This document shows, piece by piece, positions 53,105 to 60,993 of a DNA stretch of 64,000 nucleotides. The notes beneath the pieces are model-generated. The model had not been told where the DNA came from, made no database searches, and was given only the letters and a program-made list of their open reading frames with translations. Location: the NCBI RefSeq assembly GCF_000017625.1, contig NC_009712.1:496001-560000 (forward strand), written 5' to 3'. Position 1 is the first letter of the stretch. Every line of letters starts with the position of its first letter. The stretch comes from Methanoregula boonei 6A8 (GTDB lineage: Archaea > Halobacteriota > Methanomicrobia > Methanomicrobiales > Methanospirillaceae). The translations under genes and the position numbers were made by a program.

Positions 53105-54274
53105 TTACCGCATTGCGTTCCTGCGCATCAGCGTCATCACGCCGGGTTTTTCCTTTTTCGCCGGCTTCTGCACGGATGGCATCCCGAATCCGCCCATCTC
53201 CATGGGTGGTGCGGCAAACATCTCCCTGTTGAGCCGGTCGCCGATCTCGTCGAATATCCGCGTATACGCCGTGCAGTGCGGGTCCACGCCCTCGATCCTG
53301 CCCGGTGTCGGGGCCATCGCGTTGTACGGGCACCCGCCCCGGCAGTACTTGATATGTTTGCATTCTGCGCAGGCCGTATCAACGTAGTCCTTGAACGCAA
53401 GCATCAGTTTTCCCGCAGGAGATTCCATCAGGGTTTCCAGAGACGGGCGGTCTGCAACATTTCCCATCACGTACTCCGGCATCCCGACAAACCGGTAGCA
53501 GGGGTAGATGCTTCCGTCGGGTCCGATGGCAAACGTGCTCCCCATGCAGTCCACGTACGTGCAGACGCTTCCCCGGCGGACAAAAACGCACCGGCAGAGA
53601 TCGTTAATGTTCATTACCTCAATCTCACCCATGTGGTCGAGCGCCTGGTCGAGGAGGTACACGAGGAGTTCGCCGTACTCGGAAGGTTCCAGCGCCCACT
53701 CCTTCGGGTTCTCCGACCGGATCGAGGGAAGCGCCGGGTGCAGCTTCAGGGTGAAGCCCTTGTCGAGGAAGAATTGGAAGATCTCTTCCTTATTCTTCAC
53801 CGACTTGTTCGTGAACGTGCAGATGAACCGCACATCGAGACCGTGGGCCTTTGCGATCCCGTACCCCTTCATCGTCTTCTGGTAGTACCCGTCCCCCCGC
53901 TGGGAATCGGTGATCGCCTCGGGCCCGTCGATGCTCGACCCGATTGGCACCCGGTAAGCTGCGAGGGCATCAGCGATCTCCGGGGTCATGCGCCAGAGAT
54001 TGGTCTGCATCGCAAACTCCGGGTGCATCTGGGCAAGGCCGTCGGCGAGGAGAGGCAGTGCCTGGCGGTAAAAATCTGCCCCGGCAAGGAGCGGCTCCCC
54101 CCCGTGGAAGGTAAAGGTTACCCGATCCCGGGGGATATCCTGGAGCCATACCACGATCTCATGAACCGTCTCCACGCTCATGATTGGCGATCCCTCCTCG
54201 GAACTCCAGCAGTACTTGCACTTCGAGGGGCAGCCCAGCGTCGGGATGATCATCACGTGGAACGGGTTTTTCAT
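53105..54274 (-). CDS. Radical SAM/SPASM peptide-modifying enzyme
   Basis: 389 residues. The radical SAM [4Fe-4S] motif is C15-x3-C19-x2-C22 (GCPSKCKYCWS), followed by TFHGGEPLLAG. A C-terminal SPASM region has many cysteines (LCRCVFVRRGSVCTYVDCMGS, GSIYPCYRF, CAECKHIKYCRGGCPYNAM), as in sulfatase-maturase-like and peptide-modifying enzymes. The extreme C-terminus is Lys/Pro-rich (KPAKKEKPG). The likely substrate is a small peptide; the candidate lies at 52896. Mechanism is SAM cleavage to a 5'-deoxyadenosyl radical, by family. Confidence 0.88.
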   Translation of the reverse strand: MKNPFHVMIIPTLGCPSKCKYCWSSEEGSPIMSVETVHEIVVWLQDIPRDRVTFTFHGGEPLLAGADFYRQALPLLADGLAQMHPEFAMQTNLWRMTPEIADALAAYRVPIGSSIDGPEAITDSQRGDGYYQKTMKGYGIAKAHGLDVRFICTFTNKSVKNKEEIFQFFLDKGFTLKLHPALPSIRSENPKEWALEPSEYGELLVYLLDQALDHMGEIEVMNINDLCRCVFVRRGSVCTYVDCMGSTFAIGPDGSIYPCYRFVGMPEYVMGNVADRPSLETLMESPAGKLMLAFKDYVDTACAECKHIKYCRGGCPYNAMAPTPGRIEGVDPHCTAYTRIFDEIGDRLNREMFAAPPMEMGGFGMPSVQKPAKKEKPGVMTLMRRNAMR

Positions 54275-54357
54275 TATGCTTTTTTCCCTTCCGCAGGGGA
54301 TAAGGGTTCTCTTTCCTGCCCCCGGTAACCCGGGGCCTTTTTGCCTGATAAAAAAAG

Positions 54358-55068
54358 TTATTTTGAACCGGCAGCCCCGGTAACGATGGGCAGCGCGGTG
54401 ACGAGCTCCGGCAGCATCTCGGCCGGGAATCCCATCACCAGTTCGTCATCGCCGATGCCGGAGAACCGTCGGGACCCGTCGCAGCCCAGCGAGAAGTTCG
54501 GCCGGCCCGAGAGAAATGGGTATGCGGTTGCATCTGCACAGACCGACTGGATACCGGCAAATTCTGCACAGATCCGCCCCCCGAGACGGAAAAGGCTGCT
54601 CTGCGCAAGCTTGAGCATGTTCCGGGGCGTTGTCACGATCACGATCACCTGCGGGGAAAACGGCGTTGTTTCCAGCGGCGCATAGAGCGTGGCATAGGTC
54701 TCACCGGTCTCCAGGTGCGGGATCCGCTCTATCGTTCGCTTGCAGGCAGCATCACTGTCAAATTTACCCAGTTTAAAATAGAATTCACCGTTCTTAAGGG
54801 TCGGCGTGATCTCCTTTAATCCCAGGGACCACGCCCCCCCGTTACAGTCATGCCGGTCAGCGGTGGCATAGAAGATCTTCTGCTCCATACGGGCCATGTT
54901 TACCATGGAACAGTGCCGGATGGTCTTGTCCAGCGCCGGGATCCCGGCCGGGATATCGGCTTTGGTGGGTGCAAACCGGATGGCAACCGGCGATCCCTTC
55001 AGGTTCAGGATCTTCTTAAGCGACTCCGAAGCCTCGTGGTAATTAACTGCTATTTTCTCGGAACTCAT
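54358..55068 (-). CDS. DUF169-family protein
   Basis: 236 residues matching the DUF169 pattern: LKGSPVAIRFAPTKADIPAG at the start, HCSMVNMARMEQKIFYATADRHDCNGGAWSLGL, ERIPHLETGETYATLYAPLETTPFSPQVIVIVTTPRNMLKLAQ, and the closing GCDGSRRFSGIGDDELVMGFPAEMLPELV. The family is widespread in methanogens and has conserved cysteines; function is unknown. It sits between the radical SAM gene and the mcr terminator. Confidence 0.8.
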   Translation of the reverse strand: MSSEKIAVNYHEASESLKKILNLKGSPVAIRFAPTKADIPAGIPALDKTIRHCSMVNMARMEQKIFYATADRHDCNGGAWSLGLKEITPTLKNGEFYFKLGKFDSDAACKRTIERIPHLETGETYATLYAPLETTPFSPQVIVIVTTPRNMLKLAQSSLFRLGGRICAEFAGIQSVCADATAYPFLSGRPNFSLGCDGSRRFSGIGDDELVMGFPAEMLPELVTALPIVTGAAGSK

Positions 55069-55205
55069 AACGCATCTCCTCCTCCTCCTTCCCTGCGAAC
55101 GGAGTAATTACCCATATGAGCAGAACCCTAAAAAGGTGACGGAAAGGCACCGTGTAAAAACCGTGAGACTCGTATTCCTTGAGGAAATCTCCTCTTTTTG
55201 GAAGT

Positions 55206-55226
55206 ATGCAAAAAAGAAAAAAAATT
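55206..55226 (-). terminator. mcr operon terminator
   Basis: About 20 bp after the mcrA stop, the minus strand has long T-runs (complement of the A-runs at 55210-55226, eight consecutive). Confidence 0.6.
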
Positions 55227-55245
55227 GGGTTGGGGACGATCGTGC

Positions 55246-56931
55246 TTACCTTGCGGGGATGATCAGCGAGCGCTCGCCAGCGGGCATAAACTCGCGGATT
55301 GCACCACGTGCAAACTCGCGGCGCGGCTCGGAGAAGTCGAACTTGAGCGACGGGTCGGCGAAGGTGATCTTCATGAGCGGGGACAGTACCCATGCGTCCT
55401 GGCGTCCGTAGTGGGCGGCGGATGCAATGGCTGCGTACTCTCCCTGGTGTCCGACGTTCATTGCGTAGTTCGGGTAGTTCGGGCCACGGAGTTCGCCCAG
55501 GCAGCCCTCGTCGGGCCGGACGGACATACAGTTCGCGGAACCGCACTGGTCCTGCAGGTCGTAGCCGAAGAAGCCGAGACGTGACCAGCCTTCCTTGTGC
55601 AGGAGCATGGACTGATACCAGGCATTGAGACCTGCATTGGAGTTGAAGGTACCAAGCGAGGCGGAGATACCGGATGCTGCTGCAAGGACGGATGCACGCT
55701 GGGAACCGCCGAAGTGGTCCTCGAGTGCAGTCGGGTACTGCTCGTACTGCTCCATACCGTAGAGCGTGACTTCGGATGCAATGTCGCTGACTGCTTCCTG
55801 GGTCAGTTTTGCCTTGCCGAGACCGCCGTGGTTCTTCTTGACATAGTCAAGACCGTAGTAGCAGTAGTCGTCAAGGATGTTGTCGGTGTATGCAGCGGTT
55901 GCATACTGGGTGAATCCGACACCGCCGGACATGTAGCTGCCCAGCCAGATCTGGTCGAAGAGCATCGCACCAGCACCGACGACCTCAAGGGTTGCCTTGA
56001 CGGGGTCGTTGGGGTACTTGCGGTCGGCCTGGATCATGTCACCGAAGTGACCGAACTTGATGCCACCTGGCTCGTTCGGGCCACGGGCACGGCGGGCCGG
56101 CAGGATGTCTGCCATCTGGATGACACCGGCGTGCTTTGCGGCGAATGCAAGGTCGGAAACTGCTGCCTCACCGGCGCACATCTTGTACGCACCGATAAAG
56201 GACATACCGATCTGCATTGCGGACCACCGGGAGGTCGTTCCGCCATCGCAGGTCCTGGAGACCGTGGTCGGGATGTGGACAGCCTGCCACATGGACTTGC
56301 CGACTGCTGCCTTGAGGGCTGCTGCCTGCTTTGCCGGGAAGAGCTTGTCGAGGTTTAAGACGAACTGGGGCTCGATGTCGTCGGCCATTTCGTCGTCGCC
56401 AGTGAAGATCTTGACGTAGCAGTCATCGACGAGTGCCGGGTGGGTCTCGACCATGTGTTCCTGCACGACGGCTGCGCCGGGCATTGCATGGTTGAGCACG
56501 TGGAGGTACTCGTTAATGGTTTCAGGGGTAACTTCCTTGCCCAGGCGCTTCTGGAGGGTTCCGTGAGCAAGGTCAAGGCTGACGATGATGGTCCGGCGGA
56601 TGTCGTCCCACATCTGCTGCATGGCAGCGTTGTTGACGAAGTGAAGGTCATCGCCCTCAACAAAGACGCCGGTGCCGCTGACCTCGTAGGTCATGAGCTG
56701 GCGCTGACCGAGCGGGATACCACCGCAGTGGCAGCGCTTGGGGTCGTACATGGAGATGCCGCGGTCCAGAGCGACTTTCTGGCCTTCTTTTAAGAACTCC
56801 ATCTTGCGCGGGGACTGCTCGAGACCTGCACGGGCAAACACGGTTGAGGTTGCCTGGGGGTCTTCTGCAAACTTCTCCTTCATTGCCTTCAGGAAGAGCT
56901 TCTGGGTTCTCTCGATTTTTGCCTTTGCCAT
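55246..56931 (-). CDS. mcrA: Methyl-coenzyme M reductase subunit alpha
   Basis: 561-residue catalytic subunit that releases methane from methyl-CoM and coenzyme B using F430. Expected sites are present: [25 protein letters not shown] (methyl-His and methyl-Arg), [33 protein letters not shown], and [22 protein letters not shown], which holds the thioglycine site. Sequence such as [35 protein letters not shown] is of the Methanomicrobiales kind. Last gene of the operon. Confidence 0.98.
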   Translation of the reverse strand: MAKAKIERTQKLFLKAMKEKFAEDPQATSTVFARAGLEQSPRKMEFLKEGQKVALDRGISMYDPKRCHCGGIPLGQRQLMTYEVSGTGVFVEGDDLHFVNNAAMQQMWDDIRRTIIVSLDLAHGTLQKRLGKEVTPETINEYLHVLNHAMPGAAVVQEHMVETHPALVDDCYVKIFTGDDEMADDIEPQFVLNLDKLFPAKQAAALKAAVGKSMWQAVHIPTTVSRTCDGGTTSRWSAMQIGMSFIGAYKMCAGEAAVSDLAFAAKHAGVIQMADILPARRARGPNEPGGIKFGHFGDMIQADRKYPNDPVKATLEVVGAGAMLFDQIWLGSYMSGGVGFTQYATAAYTDNILDDYCYYGLDYVKKNHGGLGKAKLTQEAVSDIASEVTLYGMEQYEQYPTALEDHFGGSQRASVLAAASGISASLGTFNSNAGLNAWYQSMLLHKEGWSRLGFFGYDLQDQCGSANCMSVRPDEGCLGELRGPNYPNYAMNVGHQGEYAAIASAAHYGRQDAWVLSPLMKITFADPSLKFDFSEPRREFARGAIREFMPAGERSLIIPAR

Positions 56932-56937
56932 GTCTTA

Positions 56938-57702
56938 TCACTCCTTTGGCATGAAGCCGTATTTTACCCTCAGCGCGTGGATGCGCTGAATGTATTCAAC
57001 ATACTCCGCATCGTCGCGGAAGCCGGTACCGACAAGCGAGTGGTACATCGTGGTGTGGCTCTTGAGCCACTTCTCGTCCTGTGCCTTGCCGACCTTGACT
57101 TCGGAGTCAAGGGGAACGCCGACCTGGTCCTTGACGTACTTGATCACGCCGCTCTTCTTGTCGAGGATGCAGCGCTGGAGCATATCGAACATGAGTCCGT
57201 TCTCATCGAGACGGAGGGAGTGCCCGTGCACGGTGCAGCCGCGGACGCCGGTAAGTGCCGGGTCGAAGAGCTCGGTGTTGACGAGTTCTTTTGCGTACTT
57301 CTCAAGGTCTCTCTCACGGCACTCGATGATCTGACGGCCGGAAAGGGTACCCGGGTCGATACCACGGTAGCGGTAGGACTCGAGCCAGGACCTCTGGTAC
57401 GGCTGGCAGGGTGCGTTGTACATCGAGTCGGAGAACTGGATGTAGCGGACGCGGTCGCCGGCCTTTGCGCCGTCGGTCGGGGTCACGATCTTGCGGATCG
57501 GGCAGGCAGGTTCCTGCTGCTCGGACAGGGGCGGGTGGACAGCCCTGTAGGCTGAGCCGGGTGCACGGTGTCCCATGATAAGGACGAGGTCCTTGTCGGT
57601 TACATCGCGAATCTTTTCCAGCTTGTGGTTGGGGTCCAGCTGCTTGCGCCGGTTCTCGGCGACCTGCGTCTGGCCGGGACAATACTGGGGTTTGTATGCC
57701 AT
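56938..57702 (-). CDS. mcrG: Methyl-coenzyme M reductase subunit gamma
   Basis: 254-residue structural/catalytic subunit of the alpha2beta2gamma2 enzyme. MAYKPQYCPGQTQVAENRRKQLDP, VLIMGHRAPGSAYRAVHPPL and GRQIIECRERDLEKYAKELV are the archaeal McrG signatures. Complete, six bases before mcrA. Confidence 0.98.
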   Translation of the reverse strand: MAYKPQYCPGQTQVAENRRKQLDPNHKLEKIRDVTDKDLVLIMGHRAPGSAYRAVHPPLSEQQEPACPIRKIVTPTDGAKAGDRVRYIQFSDSMYNAPCQPYQRSWLESYRYRGIDPGTLSGRQIIECRERDLEKYAKELVNTELFDPALTGVRGCTVHGHSLRLDENGLMFDMLQRCILDKKSGVIKYVKDQVGVPLDSEVKVGKAQDEKWLKSHTTMYHSLVGTGFRDDAEYVEYIQRIHALRVKYGFMPKE

Positions 57703-57709
57703 TGTCTAA

Positions 57710-58348
57710 TCACTCCAATGTTGGTTCCTTCTTTTTCACGATTCTCATGACCGATGAAATGACTTCCGCCATTTTCTCTCGCGTCGGGGTCTGACCCCGG
57801 GTTACGCCGCTGATGATCGCCATCACCGTACCTTTGGTACGGATCTTGTCGGCCGGCGGCATGACCATCGCAGTCTTCACGCCCTCTTTTGCGAGATCCT
57901 CGTAATCAATCGGGGACTGGGAAACGACAATCGCCTTCACGTCACAGGCCTCAAGAACGTATCGGACCTTGGCGACAACATGGGATCGGACGTTCCCATG
58001 GTGAAGTATGGCAACCTTGTGTCTCTCAATCTGCACAATTTCCTTATCGGTAAGCCCAAAATATGCGCCGATAACCCCGCCGGCAATATTGGGGGCGTCC
58101 GGGGGGACGCCACTGCCGGCGTTCAGCACGAGCGTGCTGATACTGTATTCGACGCCCTGCTGCCGCAGCCCCGAGGTGATGTCGCACACCGGCTTGGTGA
58201 CGTGGCGGCGTCCTGGGGACATCCCGACCACGATCACGTCCGGGTACCGGCATTCGGAGATGGTGCCCCTCTGGGCGAGCCCGCCTCCTTTTCCCATGCC
58301 CATCGCCTCGCGGCAGTCAACAACCTGGGTTACGCGTCCTATCGGCAT
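57710..58348 (-). CDS. mcrC: Methyl-coenzyme M reductase operon protein C
   Basis: 212-residue accessory protein of Mcr activation. MPIGRVTQVVDCREAMGMGKGGGLAQRGTISECR and IAGGVIGAYFGLTDKEIVQIERHKVAILHHGNVRSHV are family markers. McrC is part of the complex that reduces F430 in an ATP-dependent manner. It overlaps mcrD by one base. Confidence 0.95.
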   Translation of the reverse strand: MPIGRVTQVVDCREAMGMGKGGGLAQRGTISECRYPDVIVVGMSPGRRHVTKPVCDITSGLRQQGVEYSISTLVLNAGSGVPPDAPNIAGGVIGAYFGLTDKEIVQIERHKVAILHHGNVRSHVVAKVRYVLEACDVKAIVVSQSPIDYEDLAKEGVKTAMVMPPADKIRTKGTVMAIISGVTRGQTPTREKMAEVISSVMRIVKKKEPTLE

Positions 58349-58818
58349 TATTTGATTCCCTGAATGATAGTGGGCCTGGACTTGCTGCTTGGATCAGCAA
58401 GCCCGAGGACTGATTTATCCGCATCCGGCCCGTACTTGCAGTAATCTACAAGCGAGGGCTCGGTCTTCATGTATTTCCCTTCCTGAATACGGAAGGCAAA
58501 ATGGGTAAAGACCTCTTCGCATGCGGCCTTCAGTGCCGGGATAACATCGCGGCTCTCCACCTCGAGAAGCACCGTGCCTACATGAACCTGGAGATCCATA
58601 TCCTGGTCGCCTACGTGGATTGCTCTCCTCATCGAATGAGGATTGGGCATTCCTTTTGCAGGGCCATACGTAACGATAGCCGGGAGGCGGGGTCCGTTAA
58701 GGACCATGCGCCGGATACCGGGGATATCGACCAGCCTGTTAAGCAGGAGCTCGGTAGTCTCGGGATTAAGCAGCCGTTCTGTAACGATCCGGCACTGGGG
58801 GAACGTGGCTTCTGTCAT
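58348..58818 (-). CDS. mcrD: Methyl-coenzyme M reductase operon protein D
   Basis: 156-residue chaperone-like protein that binds apo-Mcr. CRIVTERLLNPETTELLLNRLVDIPGIRRMVLNGPRLP and VGTVLLEVESRDVIPALKAACEEVF identify it. Order B-D-C-G-A is the usual one in class I/II methanogens. Confidence 0.95.
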   Translation of the reverse strand: MTEATFPQCRIVTERLLNPETTELLLNRLVDIPGIRRMVLNGPRLPAIVTYGPAKGMPNPHSMRRAIHVGDQDMDLQVHVGTVLLEVESRDVIPALKAACEEVFTHFAFRIQEGKYMKTEPSLVDYCKYGPDADKSVLGLADPSSKSRPTIIQGIK

Positions 58819-58835
58819 TTACATCAAAATGAGGG

Positions 58836-60149
58836 TTATACACCCTTTGCGATGGTCTGAATCGGTCTCTTGAACGCGTCAATCTGACCGAATGTGTCCT
58901 GGTAGACCTTGGATGTGGCCTCGGGGCCAAACATCTGGGTGCCTGCATCAAGGGCGCATGCTGCGACGATACAGGGCATACCGACACCGGCTGCGTGACG
59001 GGTAACGACGTGGTTACCGTTGAATCCACCGGGGCCGCCACCGCCGTAGATCGAGTGGCTGAAGAATGAGAATCCGACTGCTACACCCATTGCACGGCCG
59101 AAGTCAGAGCCGGGCAGGCCGGTCTCGTGCTCGAGCAGGTCGTTGAAGTAGAGCAGGGTTGCGGATACTGCCTGGGCAAACCGTCCCGCACCACAGTTGA
59201 CCATGGTTGCGGCAAGGGTACCTGCCGAGGCGTAGGCGTTCCACAGCATCGGGTCCTTGGTGTCGTAGAAGATATAGCCGCTCTTGCCCTTCTTGCCTGC
59301 CTTGATGACCTTGTCCTCAATGGCACGCTCGACGAGGCTCTGCACGACAGTACCGATGGTACCGGTCTTGCCGTTCTTCTTGACGAGGTCGTAGACGATG
59401 TTGTTTGCGTTTAAGCCCTGGTATGCGTAGAGCAGGAGCTGTGCACGCTCGAACGGGCCGATTGCTGCGCCCATCTCGAACTCTCCGGCCTGCTCAAAGG
59501 TAGCCGAAAGTGCTGCACCCTGCATTGCATTCCGGTGGGTCATCATGACCGCGTGGTTGGCCGGGATGTTACGGAGTGCATAGCCGAGACCTTCGTTGTT
59601 CTGGGGGATGGACAGGATAGAAACGACGTTGCCGCCCTGCATGTCCATGGTCTGCGGGTAGGTACCCCAGACTGCACCCTTGACATAGGAACCATCGAAC
59701 ATGTTGACCTTGTACTGGTCAATCAGTGCGTAGGTGGTTGCGGATGCCACAGAGGTCGAGGTTGCATCGTAGGTTGCTGATGCGTTGATACGTGAAGACG
59801 GGACTTCAACGAGAAGCATCTTTCCGCCGCCGATCTTGGTGATCTTGGTGTTGTCACCGTCGGTGACCTGGATCATGTCCTTGATCTTGGCTGAAATTGC
59901 GTCGGCATCCTTGACAATGCTGTAGTTCAGGCCACGGCCGAGAATCTGGTTGGACTTGCCGCCCATCTTTCCGGTCTTGAGTGCTTCCTCGATACCGCCG
60001 AGGTTGACTGCCACGGTCCTCTTGGTGAGGTCGATAAGCTCAAGCGCTCCCTTGTTGGTCAGCGGGCTGATCTTATCGATCGTGACGTTGCTCTTTAAGA
60101 GCTTACCCTCATCGTCGTAGAGGTCAATCGTATCCTTGTATTTTGCCAT
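58836..60149 (-). CDS. mcrB: Methyl-coenzyme M reductase subunit beta
   Basis: 437-residue subunit. MAKYKDTIDLYDDEGKLLKSNV opens it, and LLYAYQGLNANNIVYDLVKKNGKTGTIGTVVQSLVERAIEDKVI, SKQG-like GKSGYIFYDTKDPMLWNAYASAGTLAATMVNCGAGR and GGPGGFNGNHVVTRHAAGVGMPC are signatures. ATG 60149 follows TTGGAGG. First gene of the operon. Confidence 0.98.
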   Translation of the reverse strand: MAKYKDTIDLYDDEGKLLKSNVTIDKISPLTNKGALELIDLTKRTVAVNLGGIEEALKTGKMGGKSNQILGRGLNYSIVKDADAISAKIKDMIQVTDGDNTKITKIGGGKMLLVEVPSSRINASATYDATSTSVASATTYALIDQYKVNMFDGSYVKGAVWGTYPQTMDMQGGNVVSILSIPQNNEGLGYALRNIPANHAVMMTHRNAMQGAALSATFEQAGEFEMGAAIGPFERAQLLLYAYQGLNANNIVYDLVKKNGKTGTIGTVVQSLVERAIEDKVIKAGKKGKSGYIFYDTKDPMLWNAYASAGTLAATMVNCGAGRFAQAVSATLLYFNDLLEHETGLPGSDFGRAMGVAVGFSFFSHSIYGGGGPGGFNGNHVVTRHAAGVGMPCIVAACALDAGTQMFGPEATSKVYQDTFGQIDAFKRPIQTIAKGV

Positions 60150-60179
60150 GTTTAATTCCTCCAAATAGGATTGTAATTG

Positions 60180-60192
60180 CTGTACCGTACAG
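60180..60192. promoter_or_regulatory. Palindrome CTGTAC-C-GTACAG in the mcr leader
   Basis: Perfect six-base arms around one base, about 30 bp before the mcrB start. Farther upstream are three copies of AGTCRCT (60208, 60221, 60241). These may be regulator or RNA-structure elements in the leader. Confidence 0.35.
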
Positions 60193-60261
60193 TATCTGAA
60201 CGCTGGTAGTCACTAACAGGAGTCACTGATAATGAATGAGAGTCGCTATTGCACGTCCCCT

Positions 60262-60302
60262 AAATTGGGACATTGATTAATTCCCAATTTCGGCTTATAA
60301 GT
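60262..60302 (-). promoter_or_regulatory. mcr core promoter with inverted repeat at the start site
   Basis: On the minus strand the TATA-like element ACTTATAAG (complement of about 60294-60302) is followed by the perfect inverted repeat AAATTGGGA-N11-TCCCAATTT (60262-60290). It covers the predicted transcription start near 60270 and leaves a leader of about 120 bases. A repressor or RNA 5'-stem-loop is plausible. Confidence 0.5.
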
Positions 60303-60450
60303 ATTCCGCTTTTATCTCCGAGGATTATTTTATAGAAATTCAACAATATTACATAAAATGGAAGGAATGTTCAAATATTACATATATCTGGGCTTTCCTT
60401 TTTTTACGCAGTATTACTAAAATCAGAAAATGTATCACTTCATCGCATAA
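60303..60450. other. AT-rich spacer upstream of mcr
   Basis: About 150 bp of AT-rich DNA containing further TATA-like stretches and no gene. It separates the mcr promoter from the end of the hdr-mvhD operon. Confidence 0.4.
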
Positions 60451-60480
60451 AAACAAAAAAATGCACCTGTTTTCCGGTGC
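60451..60480 (-). terminator. hdr-mvhD terminator
   Basis: On the minus strand a GCACC-N8-GGTGC stem-loop (60463-60480) is followed by seven T (complement of 60455-60461). It lies about 55 bp after mvhD. Confidence 0.65.
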
Positions 60481-60534
60481 GCTTCTTATAAAAAATATTG
60501 GGTGTTGACAGGGTTTTGCAAAGGCTGTTGGGGA

Positions 60535-60993
60535 TTATTGCTGGTTTTCCGTAATCGGGCTCGGACCGAGCTCATTGATCGTCTTTACGACGTCGGTGAT
60601 AACCTTTCCCCATTTTGCACCTTCCGATGCAGAGACAAAGGTCATACGGAACCGGCGGTCGTCAAGGCCGATGCTCTTCATCAGCCTCTTGACCATGAAC
60701 ATTCTCTTTGCTGCCTTGTAGTTGCCTTCAAGGTAGTGGCAGTCCCCGAAGTGGCATCCGGATATGAGAACACCGTCTGCCCCATCGGCAAATGCCTTGA
60801 GGACAAAGAGTGCATCGAACCGTCCAGTGCACATCACACGGATGATACGTACATCGGGCGGGTACTGGATACGCCCCCCACCGGCAAGATCTGCTCCTGC
60901 ATAGGAGCACCAGTTACAGACCATGCCGAGGATCTTGGGCTGCCAGAAACCGGGCCCACGCTTGGGGATAGGGAAATCTCCTGGTGCAGACAT
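60535..60993 (-). CDS. mvhD: F420-non-reducing hydrogenase / heterodisulfide-linked iron-sulfur subunit D
   Basis: 152-residue [2Fe-2S] subunit that passes electrons from MvhAG (or formate dehydrogenase/FrhB in Methanomicrobiales) to HdrA. Family sequence is ILGMVCNWCSYAGADLAGGGRIQYPPDVRIIRVMCTGRFDALFVLKAF and VLISGCHFGDCHYLEGNYKAAKRM, with five cysteines conserved. No mvhA/mvhG genes lie near, consistent with electron input from a formate dehydrogenase or other hydrogenase, an inference for this lineage. Confidence 0.95.
   Translation of the reverse strand: MSAPGDFPIPKRGPGFWQPKILGMVCNWCSYAGADLAGGGRIQYPPDVRIIRVMCTGRFDALFVLKAFADGADGVLISGCHFGDCHYLEGNYKAAKRMFMVKRLMKSIGLDDRRFRMTFVSASEGAKWGKVITDVVKTINELGPSPITENQQ

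Noticed and set aside
55597-56358. 253-codon plus-strand frame opposite mcrA
   Set aside because: Antisense shadow of a highly conserved gene.
17689-60290. AAATTGGG motif shared upstream of mer (17689), mtr (48111) and mcr (60262)
   Set aside because: Position relative to the promoters differs and an 8-mer is expected to recur by chance in 64 kb; a genome-wide count would be needed.
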